Shown here: positions 1 through 8,267 of the stretch, piece by piece
Numbering within the stretch: position 1 is the stretch's first letter
How the letters are laid out: every line of letters begins with the position of its first letter
Assembly: GCF_018390645.1 (NCBI RefSeq)
Contig: NZ_JAHBGC010000005.1
Coordinates: forward strand, 212,223-276,222
Source: Ancylobacter dichloromethanicus
Lineage (GTDB): Bacteria; Pseudomonadota; Alphaproteobacteria; Rhizobiales; Xanthobacteraceae
Length of the DNA: 64,000 nt
Direction of reading: 5' to 3'
Position numbers and translations under genes: made by a program
The notes under the pieces: generated by a model
What the model saw: the letters and a program-made list of their open reading frames with translations, nothing else
Database searches by the model: none
What the model was told of the DNA's origin: nothing

Positions 1-19
1 CATGACCGTGGGGCTTGGC

Positions 20-1012
20 TCAGGGCGTTAGATAGGACTTCAGGATCGAGGCGCCCATCGTGTATTTCGGGTCCACCATGTTGCCGAGGCGGACGCGCCC
101 GCACTGGGTCAGCAGCATATAGGCCTCGATCTCGTCGAAGCCGTAATCGGCCGCCATCCAGCGGATGAGGTCGCGATAGGCCATGCGGGTGGCGTCCTCC
201 ATCGGCCGGGTCGAGCCGATGGACATGATGAACTCTTCCGTCTCCAACCGCGGCGTGGGAATCGTCCAGCCCTTGATCAGGTCGATCTGGATGGTGGTCA
301 CGGTCGGGTGCTCGAGCGCTACGCCGCACAGTTCGCCGTCGCCCTGGGTGGCGTGGCAGTCGCCGAGATAGAGCAGCCCGCCCTTGATGTTCACCGGGAG
401 ATAGATGACCGCGCCGATGCCGACATCGGGCAGGTCCATGTTGCCGCCGTAGTAGTCCGGCTGCAGCGAGGTGATCGCCTCGATCTCCGGCGAGGTGCCG
501 ATGGTGCCGATGAAGGGCACATAGGGCAGGGTGATCTTGTCGCTCCACTTGGTGCCGGTCTCGGCATCGACATGCAGCTTCTTCACCTTGACCGGCAGCG
601 GCGCGTTGAGCATCGCCGTGTCCTTGGTCGGCACCAGCCCGCCGAAATCGGGCATGATCAGCGTGGTGCCGACCGGCTGCGGGCCGCGCGGCACGATGTT
701 CTTGATGTACACCGCGAGCGTGTCGCCCTTCTCCGCGCCATTGACGAAGATCGGGCCGTTCTGCGGGTTGAGATAGGGGAAGTTCAGGATCTCCAGCGGG
801 TTGTCGCTCTCGCTCTTGATCGCGCCCTCGAAGGCGTCATGGGTTTCCGCCACCACCACCGCGCCGGGATCGACCCTCAAGACCGGCTCGACATAGGGGC
901 CGTAGACATAGTGGTACGTGCCCTGCTCGGCCTCGGTGAGGGAGTGGGTGGCGCCCGCCTGGCCCTTGGCGAGGCCTTTGCGTGCCATGAGGGAGTTTTC
1001 GAGCCAGGACAT
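20..1012 (-). CDS. fmdA: Formamidase/acetamidase family amide hydrolase
   Basis: Cytosolic enzyme expected to hydrolyse short-chain amides such as formamide or acetamide to the acid and ammonia. The 330-residue protein shows the FmdA family hallmarks: a YYGGNMD motif near residues 187-193 and GDCHATQGDGE at 217-227, which carry the predicted metal-binding Asp and His. The ATG at 1012 is preceded by AAGGAGAA. It is the last gene of a minus-strand operon whose upstream genes encode a five-component ABC importer, so imported amide would be cleaved directly. Family assignment is firm; the exact substrate is inferred. It resembles only distantly the second formamidase at 24346-25269, so the two are not a recent duplication. 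Confidence 0.9.
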   Translation of the reverse strand: MSWLENSLMARKGLAKGQAGATHSLTEAEQGTYHYVYGPYVEPVLRVDPGAVVVAETHDAFEGAIKSESDNPLEILNFPYLNPQNGPIFVNGAEKGDTLAVYIKNIVPRGPQPVGTTLIMPDFGGLVPTKDTAMLNAPLPVKVKKLHVDAETGTKWSDKITLPYVPFIGTIGTSPEIEAITSLQPDYYGGNMDLPDVGIGAVIYLPVNIKGGLLYLGDCHATQGDGELCGVALEHPTVTTIQIDLIKGWTIPTPRLETEEFIMSIGSTRPMEDATRMAYRDLIRWMAADYGFDEIEAYMLLTQCGRVRLGNMVDPKYTMGASILKSYLTP

Positions 1013-1042
1013 GATGTTCTCCTTGGATTGCTGGCTGGCCGT

Positions 1043-1756
1043 TCAGACGGCGAGGTGACGGCGCATGGCTTCGCCGTCGGCGAGCGCCTCGCGCGTGAGT
1101 TCGGCGACGACGCGGCCCTTGTCCATGACGTAGCAGCGCTGCGCCATCGCCCGGATCATGTCGATATTCTGTTCGACCAGCACGATGGTGACGCCGGTGT
1201 CGGCGTTGAGCTGCACCATGATGCGGGCGATGTCCTGCACGATGTTGGGCTGGATGCCCTCGGACGGCTCGTCGAGCAGGATGAGCTGCGGATTGGCCAC
1301 CAGCACCCGGCCGATGGCGAGCTGCTGCTGCTGGCCGCCCGACATGGTGCCGGCGCGCTGGCTCCAGCGCTCGCGCAGGATCGGGAAGTAGTCCAGCACG
1401 CGCGCGCGGTCGGTCTCGGTGACCCGGCCGGCGCGCATGCCGCCCACCGCGATGTTCTCGCCCACGGTGAGGCGTGGGAACACGTCGCGGCCCTGCGGGA
1501 CATAGCCGATGCCGAGCCGCGCCCGCCTGAAGGCGGAGAGGTGCTCGACCGGCTTGTCGCCATAGACGATGGAGCCTTCCATCGCCGGCACGAGGCCGAT
1601 CAGGCTTTTCATCAGCGTCGACTTGCCCACGCCGTTGCGGCCGATGACGGCGACGATCTCGCCCTGCCGCACCTCGATGTCGAGCCCTTGCAGCACCGGC
1701 TTGCCGCCATAGCCGGCGCGCAGGCCGAGAGTGGAGAGCATGACTTCCTTACGCAT
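1043..1756 (-). CDS. urtE: ABC transporter ATPase, UrtE type (amide/urea uptake)
   Basis: Second ATPase of the urea/short-chain-amide importer. The 237-residue protein has Walker A GRNGVGKS at about 39-46, a Q-loop in GYVPQGRDVFPRLTV, signature MSGGQQQQLAIGR and Walker B LILLDEPSEGIQP, the pattern typical of UrtE. The reading frame stays open further upstream, but ATG at 1756 was chosen because it gives the family length and overlaps the end of the preceding ATPase gene by 8 nt. It lies 30 nt upstream of fmdA. Urea versus amide specificity cannot be read from the sequence. Confidence 0.85.
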   Translation of the reverse strand: MRKEVMLSTLGLRAGYGGKPVLQGLDIEVRQGEIVAVIGRNGVGKSTLMKSLIGLVPAMEGSIVYGDKPVEHLSAFRRARLGIGYVPQGRDVFPRLTVGENIAVGGMRAGRVTETDRARVLDYFPILRERWSQRAGTMSGGQQQQLAIGRVLVANPQLILLDEPSEGIQPNIVQDIARIMVQLNADTGVTIVLVEQNIDMIRAMAQRCYVMDKGRVVAELTREALADGEAMRRHLAV

Positions 1757-2516
1757 GCGCGCCTCCCGGCTGCTGATGCCCCGCCTCGTGCGCGGTTTCG
1801 TGTGCCGTGGTCTGGCCGAGATAGATGGCGGCGACCTCCTCATTGGCGACGATCTCGTCGATCGAGCCTTGAGCGAACACCTTGCCGAGATGCAGCACCG
1901 TGACCTGCTGCGCCACCTGCCGCACGAAGGCCATGTCGTGCTCGACCGCCAGCACCGTCATGCCCTGCGCATTGAGGCGCTTGACCATCTCGCCGGTGGC
2001 GTGGGTCTCCTCCGGCGACATGCCGGCGGTGGGCTCGTCGAGCAGCAGCAGGCGCGGCTTGAGGCTGATCGCCATGCCGATTTCCAGCCACTGCTTCTGG
2101 CCGTGGGAAAGATTGCCGGCGAGGCGGCCGGCGTCGGCGGTGAGGTTGAGGAAGGCGAGCAGCCTGTCGATCTCCTCGCCCAGCACCGCCGGGTCGTAAT
2201 GGTGCTGCATCGCGATTTCGAGATTCTGCCGCACGCTCAGCGCCTTGAAGATGCCGGGCACCTGGAACTTCACGCTCATGCCGCGGCGGATGCGCTGGAA
2301 CGGCTTGAGGCTGGTGATGTCCTCGCCGCCGAACAGGATGGCGCCGCTGCTCGGCAGATGCTCGCCGAGGATCAGCCGGAACAGGGTCGACTTGCCGGCG
2401 CCGTTCGGCCCGATGAGGCAATGCACCTCGCCGGCCTGAAGCGTCAGGTCGACATTGTTGGTGACGTGGAGCCCGCCGAAGCGCTTGTTGAGGCCCTTGG
2501 TTTCGAGCATCGGCAT
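1749..2516 (-). CDS. urtD: ABC transporter ATPase, UrtD type (amide/urea uptake)
   Basis: First ATPase of the importer, 255 residues. Walker A GPNGAGKS sits near 36-43. The signature is LSHGQKQWLEIG, the His-containing variant usual for UrtD, and Walker B is LLLLDEPTAGMSPEE. The C-terminus ends in a His/Gly/Ala-rich tail. The ATG at 2516 shares one base with the stop codon of the upstream permease (TGATG). The much longer open frame that extends upstream only translates the permease gene in another frame and was discarded. Confidence 0.87.
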   Translation of the reverse strand: MPMLETKGLNKRFGGLHVTNNVDLTLQAGEVHCLIGPNGAGKSTLFRLILGEHLPSSGAILFGGEDITSLKPFQRIRRGMSVKFQVPGIFKALSVRQNLEIAMQHHYDPAVLGEEIDRLLAFLNLTADAGRLAGNLSHGQKQWLEIGMAISLKPRLLLLDEPTAGMSPEETHATGEMVKRLNAQGMTVLAVEHDMAFVRQVAQQVTVLHLGKVFAQGSIDEIVANEEVAAIYLGQTTAHETAHEAGHQQPGGAHA

Positions 2517-3592
2517 CAGGCGTCTCCCGGCTGGCCGTTGGAGGCACGGCTGGAGAAGGGCCGGGCGATCAGCCGCGCCAGCGCGTAGATGAGGCCGCGC
2601 GGCGCCAGCAGCACGGTGAGCACCAGCAGGACGCCCATCACCACCAGCGCGTACTGGCTGCCATGGATGGTGAGCGCCTGGAACACGGCGAGCACGGTGA
2701 TAGTGCCGACCAGCGTGGTGGTGAGGTCCGAGCGCCCGCCGACCGCGACCCAGACGATGGGCAGGGCGGCGGCGGTCATGCCCATGGAGGAGGGCGTGAT
2801 GTACTGGCCCCAGCTGGTGTAGAGCACGCCCGAAAGCCCCGCCAGCGCCGCGCCGATGACGAAGGTGCCGAGCTGGTACTTGCGGATGTCGTAGCCCAGC
2901 ATCTCCGCCCGCTCCGGGTTCTCGCGGATGGCCACGAGGACATTGCCGAAGGACGAGTTCACCAGGATGCGCAGGCCGAGATAGACCAGCACCAGCATGC
3001 CGAGCACGACGTAATAGAGCTGCACGTCCGGGAACAGCACGATGTCGCCGCCGGGCCAGGGCAGGGTGAGTGGCGGCATGTTGCTCATGCCGTTGAAGCC
3101 GTTCAGCCGGGCGGCGCCGATCTTCCATTCCGGCCCCGCCGTCTGCGCCATGAAGCGCTCCAGCACCAGCGTCACCGACAGGGTGACGATGCCGAGGAAC
3201 ACGCCGGAGATGCGGCCGAAGAACAGGAAATAGCCGAGCAGCGCCGCGAACAGCGCGGCGATCGCCACCGCGAACAGCAGCGCCACGAAGGTGAAGCCAT
3301 AGGCGGCGCCGAAATTGATGGTGAGGATGCCGTAGCTGTAGCCGGCGATGCCGAAGAATGCCGTCTGGCCGAAGCTCAGCGCGCCGCCATAGCCCCAGAT
3401 GAGCGAGAGACCCAGCGCCATGAAGATCCAGGTGAAGAAATACACCGTGTTGCCGACCGTGTAGCCGTCCGAGAACAGCGGGTAGGCGCAGGCGCCGGCC
3501 AACACGACGAGGAAGCCGATCCAGAAGCCGGGCCCGCGGCCCAGCGTCTGCGGGCCTTCGAGGCGGCGGAAGAAGCGGGAGAGCGCGTTCAT
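2516..3592 (-). CDS. urtC: Branched-chain/urea-type ABC permease, UrtC (LivM) family
   Basis: Integral membrane permease of 358 residues with roughly ten hydrophobic segments. It has the LivM-family patterns GYGGALSFGQTAFFGIAGY near the start and IRENPERAEMLGYDIRKYQL in the cytoplasmic coupling loop. It starts at ATG 3592, 22 nt after the preceding permease gene, and is followed by urtD with a one-base overlap. It forms the membrane channel together with the product of 3615-4487. Confidence 0.87.
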   Translation of the reverse strand: MNALSRFFRRLEGPQTLGRGPGFWIGFLVVLAGACAYPLFSDGYTVGNTVYFFTWIFMALGLSLIWGYGGALSFGQTAFFGIAGYSYGILTINFGAAYGFTFVALLFAVAIAALFAALLGYFLFFGRISGVFLGIVTLSVTLVLERFMAQTAGPEWKIGAARLNGFNGMSNMPPLTLPWPGGDIVLFPDVQLYYVVLGMLVLVYLGLRILVNSSFGNVLVAIRENPERAEMLGYDIRKYQLGTFVIGAALAGLSGVLYTSWGQYITPSSMGMTAAALPIVWVAVGGRSDLTTTLVGTITVLAVFQALTIHGSQYALVVMGVLLVLTVLLAPRGLIYALARLIARPFSSRASNGQPGDA

Positions 3593-3614
3593 GTGTTCGT
3601 TTCCGTGTCCGGGA

Positions 3615-4487
3615 TCAGGCCCGCTCGCGCAGGAGGAAGCCGGAGATGCCGCGCGGCAGCACCCGGATGACGATGATGACGGCCATGAGCAGGCCGATCT
3701 GTCCGGCGAGCTGGCCGTACCAGGAGGTCATGGTGGCCTTGACCACGGCGAGCACCGCCGCCGCCGGGGCGGTGCCCAGGAACACGTCGGCGCCGCCGAC
3801 CACCACGGTGACGAAGGCTTCCATGATGAAGGTGGTGCCCATGGTCGGCACCAGCGTCATGGTCGGGGCGTAGAGCCCGCCGGCGAGGCCCGCGAGGCCC
3901 GCGCCCAGCGCGAAGGTGAGGCTGTAGACGAGGCGGGTGTCGATGCCGAGCGCGGCGGCCATGTGCGGCACCTGGATGGTGGCGCGGGCCATGACGCCGA
4001 AGCGGGTCCAGTTGAACAGCGCATAGAGCGCGGCGATCACCAGCACCGCCATGCCGCACAGCACGAGACGGTACAACGAATAGGAATAGTCGCCGACGGT
4101 GAAGCTGCCGAACGGCGTGCCCACCCCCGCCATGGTGGAACCGAGCAGGATCAGCGTGCCCTGCGTGCCGATGAGGCTGAGGCCCCAGGTGGCGACGATG
4201 GTGTCGAGCGGACGGTCATAGAGATGGCGGATGACCAGTATCTCCACCAGTGCGCCGACCAGCCCCGCGACCAGCGCGCCGAGCACGATGGCGAGCGGCA
4301 GCGGCACCCCGGCATGGGCGGCGGAGACGGTGACATAGGCCCCGCACATGATGAATTCGCCATGCGCCAGATTGATCACGCCCATCATGCCGAAGATGAC
4401 GGCGAGGCCGCAGGCGGACAGCACCAGGAAGGCGAAGGCGTCGCCGAACTGGTAGAGCGCGGAGAAGGCGAGAGTTCCGACATCCAT
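3615..4487 (-). CDS. urtB: Branched-chain/urea-type ABC permease, UrtB (LivH) family
   Basis: Permease of 290 residues with multiple membrane spans. It carries the LivH-type motif GMMGVINLAHGEFIMCGAYV near the N-terminus and LYDRPLDTIVATWGLSLI in the middle. It is separated from the substrate-binding protein gene by 480 nt filled with palindromic repeats, whereas every other junction in this operon is short. That gap may set a lower expression level for the membrane components. Confidence 0.86.
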   Translation of the reverse strand: MDVGTLAFSALYQFGDAFAFLVLSACGLAVIFGMMGVINLAHGEFIMCGAYVTVSAAHAGVPLPLAIVLGALVAGLVGALVEILVIRHLYDRPLDTIVATWGLSLIGTQGTLILLGSTMAGVGTPFGSFTVGDYSYSLYRLVLCGMAVLVIAALYALFNWTRFGVMARATIQVPHMAAALGIDTRLVYSLTFALGAGLAGLAGGLYAPTMTLVPTMGTTFIMEAFVTVVVGGADVFLGTAPAAAVLAVVKATMTSWYGQLAGQIGLLMAVIIVIRVLPRGISGFLLRERA

Positions 4488-4967
4488 GTGCGGTGGGGCC
4501 CTTAATCTTTCGCTTCAGAGGGAACGACCTCATCCCGAGGCGCGTGGGAACCGCGCGGTGAGGGAGGGTCGTCCGGTTGAGCCTCCTTCGAGGCCGGCCT
4601 GTCGGCCGGCACCTCAGAACGACGCCGTTCATGGCATCCCGGGGCCCCTCATCCAGCGGGACAGCTGGGTTCCCCGGGTCAAGCCCGGGGATGAGGGGAC
4701 GGCAGGCGAACAGATCAGGCGATCGCCCCGGCCAAGCTGGGGGGTCGGGCCGGGGCAATGCCTTCGGCTGCCGCCGAGGGGAAGAGGCGGCAGCCGGTGG
4801 AGTGAAGGATGGCCGCCCGCGTTTGATCGGGCCGTCATCCTGAGGTGCGAGCGAAGCGAGCCTCGATGGATGATCCCGCCGAGGGTCTTCTGCTTCACCA
4901 TCCTTCGAGGCCCGGCCCATGGGCCGGGCACCTCAGGATGACGTGGCGCGGAGAGCGTCAGGATGGA
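4488..4967. repeat. Repeat-rich gap between binding-protein and permease genes
   Basis: These 480 nt hold no convincing gene. They contain at least three palindromic elements: a degenerate CATCC/CCTTCGAGG element near 4530-4620, a CCCCGGG-TCAAG-CCCGGGG type palindrome near 4668-4692, and a large perfect-armed element at 4833-4943. All lie inside the transcribed operon between the fmdD-like gene and urtB. Strongly folded RNA here could protect the upstream message or dampen read-through. I see no clear promoter for urtB. Confidence 0.75.
4833..4943. repeat. Palindromic intergenic repeat, CATCCTGAGGTGC family
   Basis: A 16-base arm CGTCATCCTGAGGTGC at 4833-4848 is repeated in perfect inverted form at 4928-4943. 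Inside it are smaller palindromes (GCGAGCGAAGCGAGC, and CCCGGCCC-ATG-GGCCGGG) and the CATCCTTCGAGG box. The same family recurs at 16732-16844 and, decayed, at 4530-4620. Such elements are widespread between genes in Hyphomicrobiales. Confidence 0.85.
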
Positions 4968-6206
4968 TCAGTTCTTCGGCGGCGGGTTGGAGGGCGTGTA
5001 CTGCGCGCTCGGGTCGCTCTTGGTCAGGTCGCAGCCGGCCTCGCCCAGCCAGTACGGCTTGATGTCCTCCCACACCTTGGGGAAGGTGATGGAGTGATCG
5101 GCGCCGACCTTGGCGAGATAGATGGTGTGCGACATGTGCTGGCTCTTGGGGTCGAGGCAGACCTTGCCCTCGGGGGCGTCCATGCAGACGTCGCCCTTGG
5201 CGATCTCCTTGCGCAGGTCGTCGCGCTTGGTCGACTTCGCCCGCTCCACCATCTGCTTGTAGAGATAGACCGCGAGATAGGAGTTCTCGGCCTCCTGGTT
5301 CACATAGGGCTCGTCCGGGAACTTGGCCTTGAACTTGGCGACGAATTCCTTCGACTTCGGGGTGTCGATTTCCTCGATGTAGTTGGTGGTGACGTACATG
5401 TCCTTGAGCGATGGCGGCTTGAAGCGCTTGTGCTCATAGCCCTGGCCGACATTGACGGAGGAGGCCATCGGCAGGTCGACATTGGCGGAAGCGGCCTGCT
5501 CGTAATAGGAGGCCTGCGCGGTGCCGACCAGCAGCGTCACCACGAAGTCCGGCTTGGCCTTCTGGATGTTCTGGATGTTCTGCGAGAACTGCGACACGCC
5601 GAGCGGGATGAAGTCCTCGCCGACCATCTCGCCGCCATTCTCCTTGACGATGTTGCGCACCCATTCGGCCGAGATCTGGCCGAAATTATAGTCGGCGGCG
5701 AGGGTGTAGACCTTCTTGCCGTACTTTTCCATCATCCACGGGATGAGGGTCGAGAACTGCTGCTCGGGCACCGCGCCGGTGACGATCATGTTGGCGTCGC
5801 AGACGCCGCCCTCATACTGGTTGTTGTAGAAGGCGAGGCCGTCGAACTGGTTGACGATCGGCCGGTAGGCCTCGCGGGAGGCGGAGGAGAAGCCGGCGAA
5901 CACCGCGTCGACCTTGTCGCGCTGCAGCACGCGGCGCATGAATTCCTGGTAGCGGGTGTTGTCGGACTGGGTGTCGTAGATCACCAGTTCGAGCGGGCGG
6001 CCATCGATGCCGCCGGCCTTGTTGATCTCCTCGGCGGCGAGCTGGATGGCGTGCACCTTGCCGATGGTCGCGGCGGCGAAGTCGCCGGACTGGTCTTCGA
6101 GCACGCCGAGCTTGATCGGATCGGCGGCGAAAGCGTGGGCGGCGCTGAGCAAAAGCGTCCCCGTGAGGGCTGCGGCGCGCAGCCCCCGCATGGTCTTCCC
6201 GTTCAT
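4968..6206 (-). CDS. fmdD: Amide/urea ABC transporter substrate-binding protein (FmdD/UrtA-like)
   Basis: Periplasmic binding protein of the importer, 412 residues. A signal peptide occupies about residues 1-27 and ends in AHAFA before ADPIKLGVLEDQSGDF. The rest is a type-1 periplasmic binding fold with the NQYEGGVCDANMIVTG stretch typical of FmdD/UrtA proteins. ATG at 6206 was chosen because AGGAG lies just upstream; the frame is open to 6275 but that region includes the end of the preceding regulator gene. The C-terminus is Pro/Asn-rich (SNPPPKN). The gene follows the ANTAR regulator by 19 nt. Short-chain amide or urea as ligand is inferred from the fmdA partner. Confidence 0.85.
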   Translation of the reverse strand: MNGKTMRGLRAAALTGTLLLSAAHAFAADPIKLGVLEDQSGDFAAATIGKVHAIQLAAEEINKAGGIDGRPLELVIYDTQSDNTRYQEFMRRVLQRDKVDAVFAGFSSASREAYRPIVNQFDGLAFYNNQYEGGVCDANMIVTGAVPEQQFSTLIPWMMEKYGKKVYTLAADYNFGQISAEWVRNIVKENGGEMVGEDFIPLGVSQFSQNIQNIQKAKPDFVVTLLVGTAQASYYEQAASANVDLPMASSVNVGQGYEHKRFKPPSLKDMYVTTNYIEEIDTPKSKEFVAKFKAKFPDEPYVNQEAENSYLAVYLYKQMVERAKSTKRDDLRKEIAKGDVCMDAPEGKVCLDPKSQHMSHTIYLAKVGADHSITFPKVWEDIKPYWLGEAGCDLTKSDPSAQYTPSNPPPKN

Positions 6207-6225
6207 TTTCTTCTCCTGTGAAAGG

Positions 6226-6882
6226 TTATCTTCTTTCCGCGCGTGTCTCCGCCGGACGGAGCTGCACCGGTTCATCGAGGGGGCCCGCCCTCGCCGTCAT
6301 GAACGCCTCGCAATAGGCCTCGAGGGTCTGCCGCGAGCGCATGCTTTCGCGCCGAAGCCATTCATAGGCCTCGTCGTCATCGACGCCCGCCTCATTCATG
6401 CGGGCGATGATGGCCTTCACCACCGCGCGGCGACCGCGCCGGCGGCGATCCATGTCGTCGAGCCGCGCCCGAAGGTCGCCGCGCAACAGGAACTGGTTGA
6501 TGCCGAGGAACAGCGCGGTATAGACCGCGCCGCCCTGCACCGGCTTGCGCAGGAACGCCGAGGCGCCGAGGTTGATGAGGTGCTTCAGCCGGCTCGGCGC
6601 CTCCACGCCGACCAGGCCGATCACCGGCACCGGCGGCTGGTGCGCGCCGGCGTCGATATCGAGCGCGACCGGGTTGTCGAGATCGCCGTCGATGAACAGG
6701 ATGTCGCGCTCGGGCTGCAGCGCGCCGAGGTCGATCTTGGCGCGCCCGTCCTCCAGCGCGGGATAGACAACGCCGACGCCGAGCTTGCCCAGCGTCTTGT
6801 CGAGCGCCTCCACCGCCGTGAGGCTGGACGTGACGATATGCGCCCGCCCGCCATTGAAGTTCTGGAGCAGTCGAGGTGCCAT
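6226..6882 (-). CDS. AmiR-like ANTAR antitermination regulator
   Basis: RNA-binding antiterminator of about 218 residues. An N-terminal receiver-like domain (residues 1-125, containing ILFIDGDLDN) is followed by a coiled-coil and a C-terminal ANTAR domain (about 145-200) with the ARMNEAGVDDDEAYEWLRRESM pattern. ATG at 6882 overlaps the stop of the sensor gene (TGATG); a GTG one codon earlier is possible. By analogy with Pseudomonas AmiR, the neighbouring AmiC-like protein would sequester it until an amide binds. Its likely RNA target is the leader at 8059-8179, which would make the operon autoregulated. Confidence 0.85.
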   Translation of the reverse strand: MAPRLLQNFNGGRAHIVTSSLTAVEALDKTLGKLGVGVVYPALEDGRAKIDLGALQPERDILFIDGDLDNPVALDIDAGAHQPPVPVIGLVGVEAPSRLKHLINLGASAFLRKPVQGGAVYTALFLGINQFLLRGDLRARLDDMDRRRRGRRAVVKAIIARMNEAGVDDDEAYEWLRRESMRSRQTLEAYCEAFMTARAGPLDEPVQLRPAETRAERR

Positions 6883-8030
6883 CACTTTACCACTCTCAGT
6901 GAGGAGTTGCGGGCAGCGACCGCATAGCGCGGCGACGACTGGACGAGATAGGGGTCCGGCCGTACCGGGCCGGGCGCCTCGACGAGAAGGTCGAAGCGCG
7001 ACTGCGCGTTCGAAATTCCGATTCGCGGCGTCAGATAGGCATGCAGGGTCTGCGGGTCGATCCGCACCTCGCCCTGCGGGGCCAGCAGGTGCTGGCGGGT
7101 GGCGGCTTCCTTCACCGCCTCGACATCGTCGGTGCCGGTCTCGGCCAGCGACAGGATGAGCAGTTTCATCGCGATGTAGGAGGCTTCCGCGTCGGCCGAG
7201 GTGGCCGGGCCGTCGGGGAAGGTCTCGGCATAGAAGCGGGTGAAGGCGTCGTTGGCCGGCGAGGTGAGGGAGGAGAAATAGACCGACGAGCTGAGATGCC
7301 CGTCCACCGCCTCGGTGCCGATCTCCTCCAGCTCCGGCTCGGAGAGGGTGCAGCTCAGCACCGGGATCGCGCGCGGCTGGTCGATGCCGCGCGCCACGCA
7401 GGCGGCCCGGAAGGCGCGGAAGAAGGCGGAGTTGCTGGTGCCGATCAGATTATTGAACACGAAGTCCGGCCGGGCCTCCAGGATCGCCTCGACGACCTGG
7501 TCGATCTCGGTGTCGCCGACCGCCACATAGCGCTCGGCCAGCACCCGGGCACCGCGGGCGGTCATCGCCTCGCGGAAGATGCGGGTGTTCTCCCACGCCC
7601 AGATGTAGTTGGAGCCGACGCAGAAGGCGCTTGATCCGAGCGTGGCGAGCGCGTGGTCGACCAGCGGCAGCACGTGCTGGTTCGGCGAGGCGCCGGTGTA
7701 GATGACGTTGTTGGAACTCTCGAAGCCCTCATAATGCGAGGGATACCAGAGCAGCGCGTCGTGCTTCTCGAAGCAGGGGATCACTTCCTTGCGGCTCGAC
7801 GAGGTGTAGCACCCCACTACATGGCGGATGCCGTCGCGCAGCATCTCCCGGCTCAGCGCGGCATAGCGGGCGAGGTCGCCGCCGGGATTGACGATCACCG
7901 GCTCGATGGTGATTCCGGGCGCGGGGCGCTCGGCAACCGCCAGCAGCGCCCCGTTCAGCATGGAGCGGGGAACGACGCTGTAGGGTCCGGTGGTCGAGAA
8001 CATGACCCCTATGCGGAAGTGCTTCGACAC
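6882..8030 (-). CDS. AmiC-like amide-sensing negative regulator
   Basis: A cytosolic periplasmic-binding-protein fold of 382 residues without a signal peptide, the hallmark of AmiC, which binds amides and controls AmiR. Motifs shared with AmiC include VVGCYTSSSRKEVIP, LLWYPSHYEGFE and IYTGASPNQ; the C-terminal domain keeps LLAPQGEVRIDPQTLHAY. GTG at 8030 was chosen because GGAG lies 7 nt upstream and the length matches AmiC (385). The frame is open to 8171, but that extension would translate straight through the terminator hairpin. The ligand is probably the short-chain amide imported by the operon. Confidence 0.85.
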   Translation of the reverse strand: MSKHFRIGVMFSTTGPYSVVPRSMLNGALLAVAERPAPGITIEPVIVNPGGDLARYAALSREMLRDGIRHVVGCYTSSSRKEVIPCFEKHDALLWYPSHYEGFESSNNVIYTGASPNQHVLPLVDHALATLGSSAFCVGSNYIWAWENTRIFREAMTARGARVLAERYVAVGDTEIDQVVEAILEARPDFVFNNLIGTSNSAFFRAFRAACVARGIDQPRAIPVLSCTLSEPELEEIGTEAVDGHLSSSVYFSSLTSPANDAFTRFYAETFPDGPATSADAEASYIAMKLLILSLAETGTDDVEAVKEAATRQHLLAPQGEVRIDPQTLHAYLTPRIGISNAQSRFDLLVEAPGPVRPDPYLVQSSPRYAVAARNSSLRVVK

Positions 8031-8058
8031 GCGTCGCTCCGAGCCGGGCCGAAGCCCC

Positions 8059-8097
8059 AAAACAAAAAACGCCCGCCGGCCGTCAGGCCGTGGGCGT
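8059..8097 (-). terminator. Intrinsic terminator in the leader of the AmiC/AmiR/fmd operon
   Basis: On the minus strand ACGCCCACGGCC and GGCCGGCGGGCGT form a strong hairpin around a TGAC loop, followed at once by TTTTTTGTTTT (8069-8059). It lies between the promoter-like TTGACA at 8222 and the GTG start at 8030, so it would stop transcription before the operon unless antitermination occurs. Its 5' arm shares bases with the hexaloop hairpin at 8090-8106, as expected for mutually exclusive structures. Confidence 0.85.
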
Positions 8098-8179
8098 CGT
8101 TGCCACCAACCAGCAGCGTAAACCACGCCGTCGTTGGAAATGTTCACCGAAAGTGCCGCGACAATGGGCATCCTTGCCC
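8090..8179 (-). promoter_or_regulatory. Candidate ANTAR-responsive dual-hexaloop antiterminator RNA
   Basis: Hairpin P1 (8179-8166) is GGGC-AAGGAU-GCCC and hairpin P2 (8106-8090) is GUGGC-AACGAC-GCC(C)AC, with one bulged C. Both loops are six bases with A at position 1 and G at position 4, the published signature of ANTAR-protein targets. P2 uses bases of the terminator's 5' arm, so protein-stabilised P2 would block termination. The linker is about 59 nt, longer than in the second leader at 19219-19256. A second AACGAC flanked by CC/GG lies in the linker and might act as an alternative first loop. Confidence 0.75.
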
Positions 8180-8216
8180 GCCGCTCTTTAATTAGGCTCG
8201 CGTGAAGTTACCTCAA

Positions 8217-8222
8217 TGTCAA
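8217..8222 (-). promoter_or_regulatory. Promoter -35 element for the AmiC/AmiR/fmd operon
   Basis: TTGACA on the minus strand, followed by an AT-rich CCTAATTAAAG about 20 nt downstream. The -10 box is not clear at ideal spacing. The first leader hairpin begins 38 nt after it, a layout repeated at 19303-19308. Confidence 0.55.
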
Positions 8223-8267
8223 GAATCTTTTTTGCGCCATCCCCTCAAAGGAGTGGCCTCCATGCCG

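Noticed and set aside
4488-4967. CRISPR array or tRNA cluster in the repeat-rich gap
   Set aside because: Repeats are palindromic and of several kinds without regular spacers; no cloverleaf seen.
8030-8171. Longer N-terminus for the AmiC-like gene
   Set aside because: The extension translates the terminator and hexaloop RNA, lacks homology, and a GTG with GGAG spacing exists at 8030.
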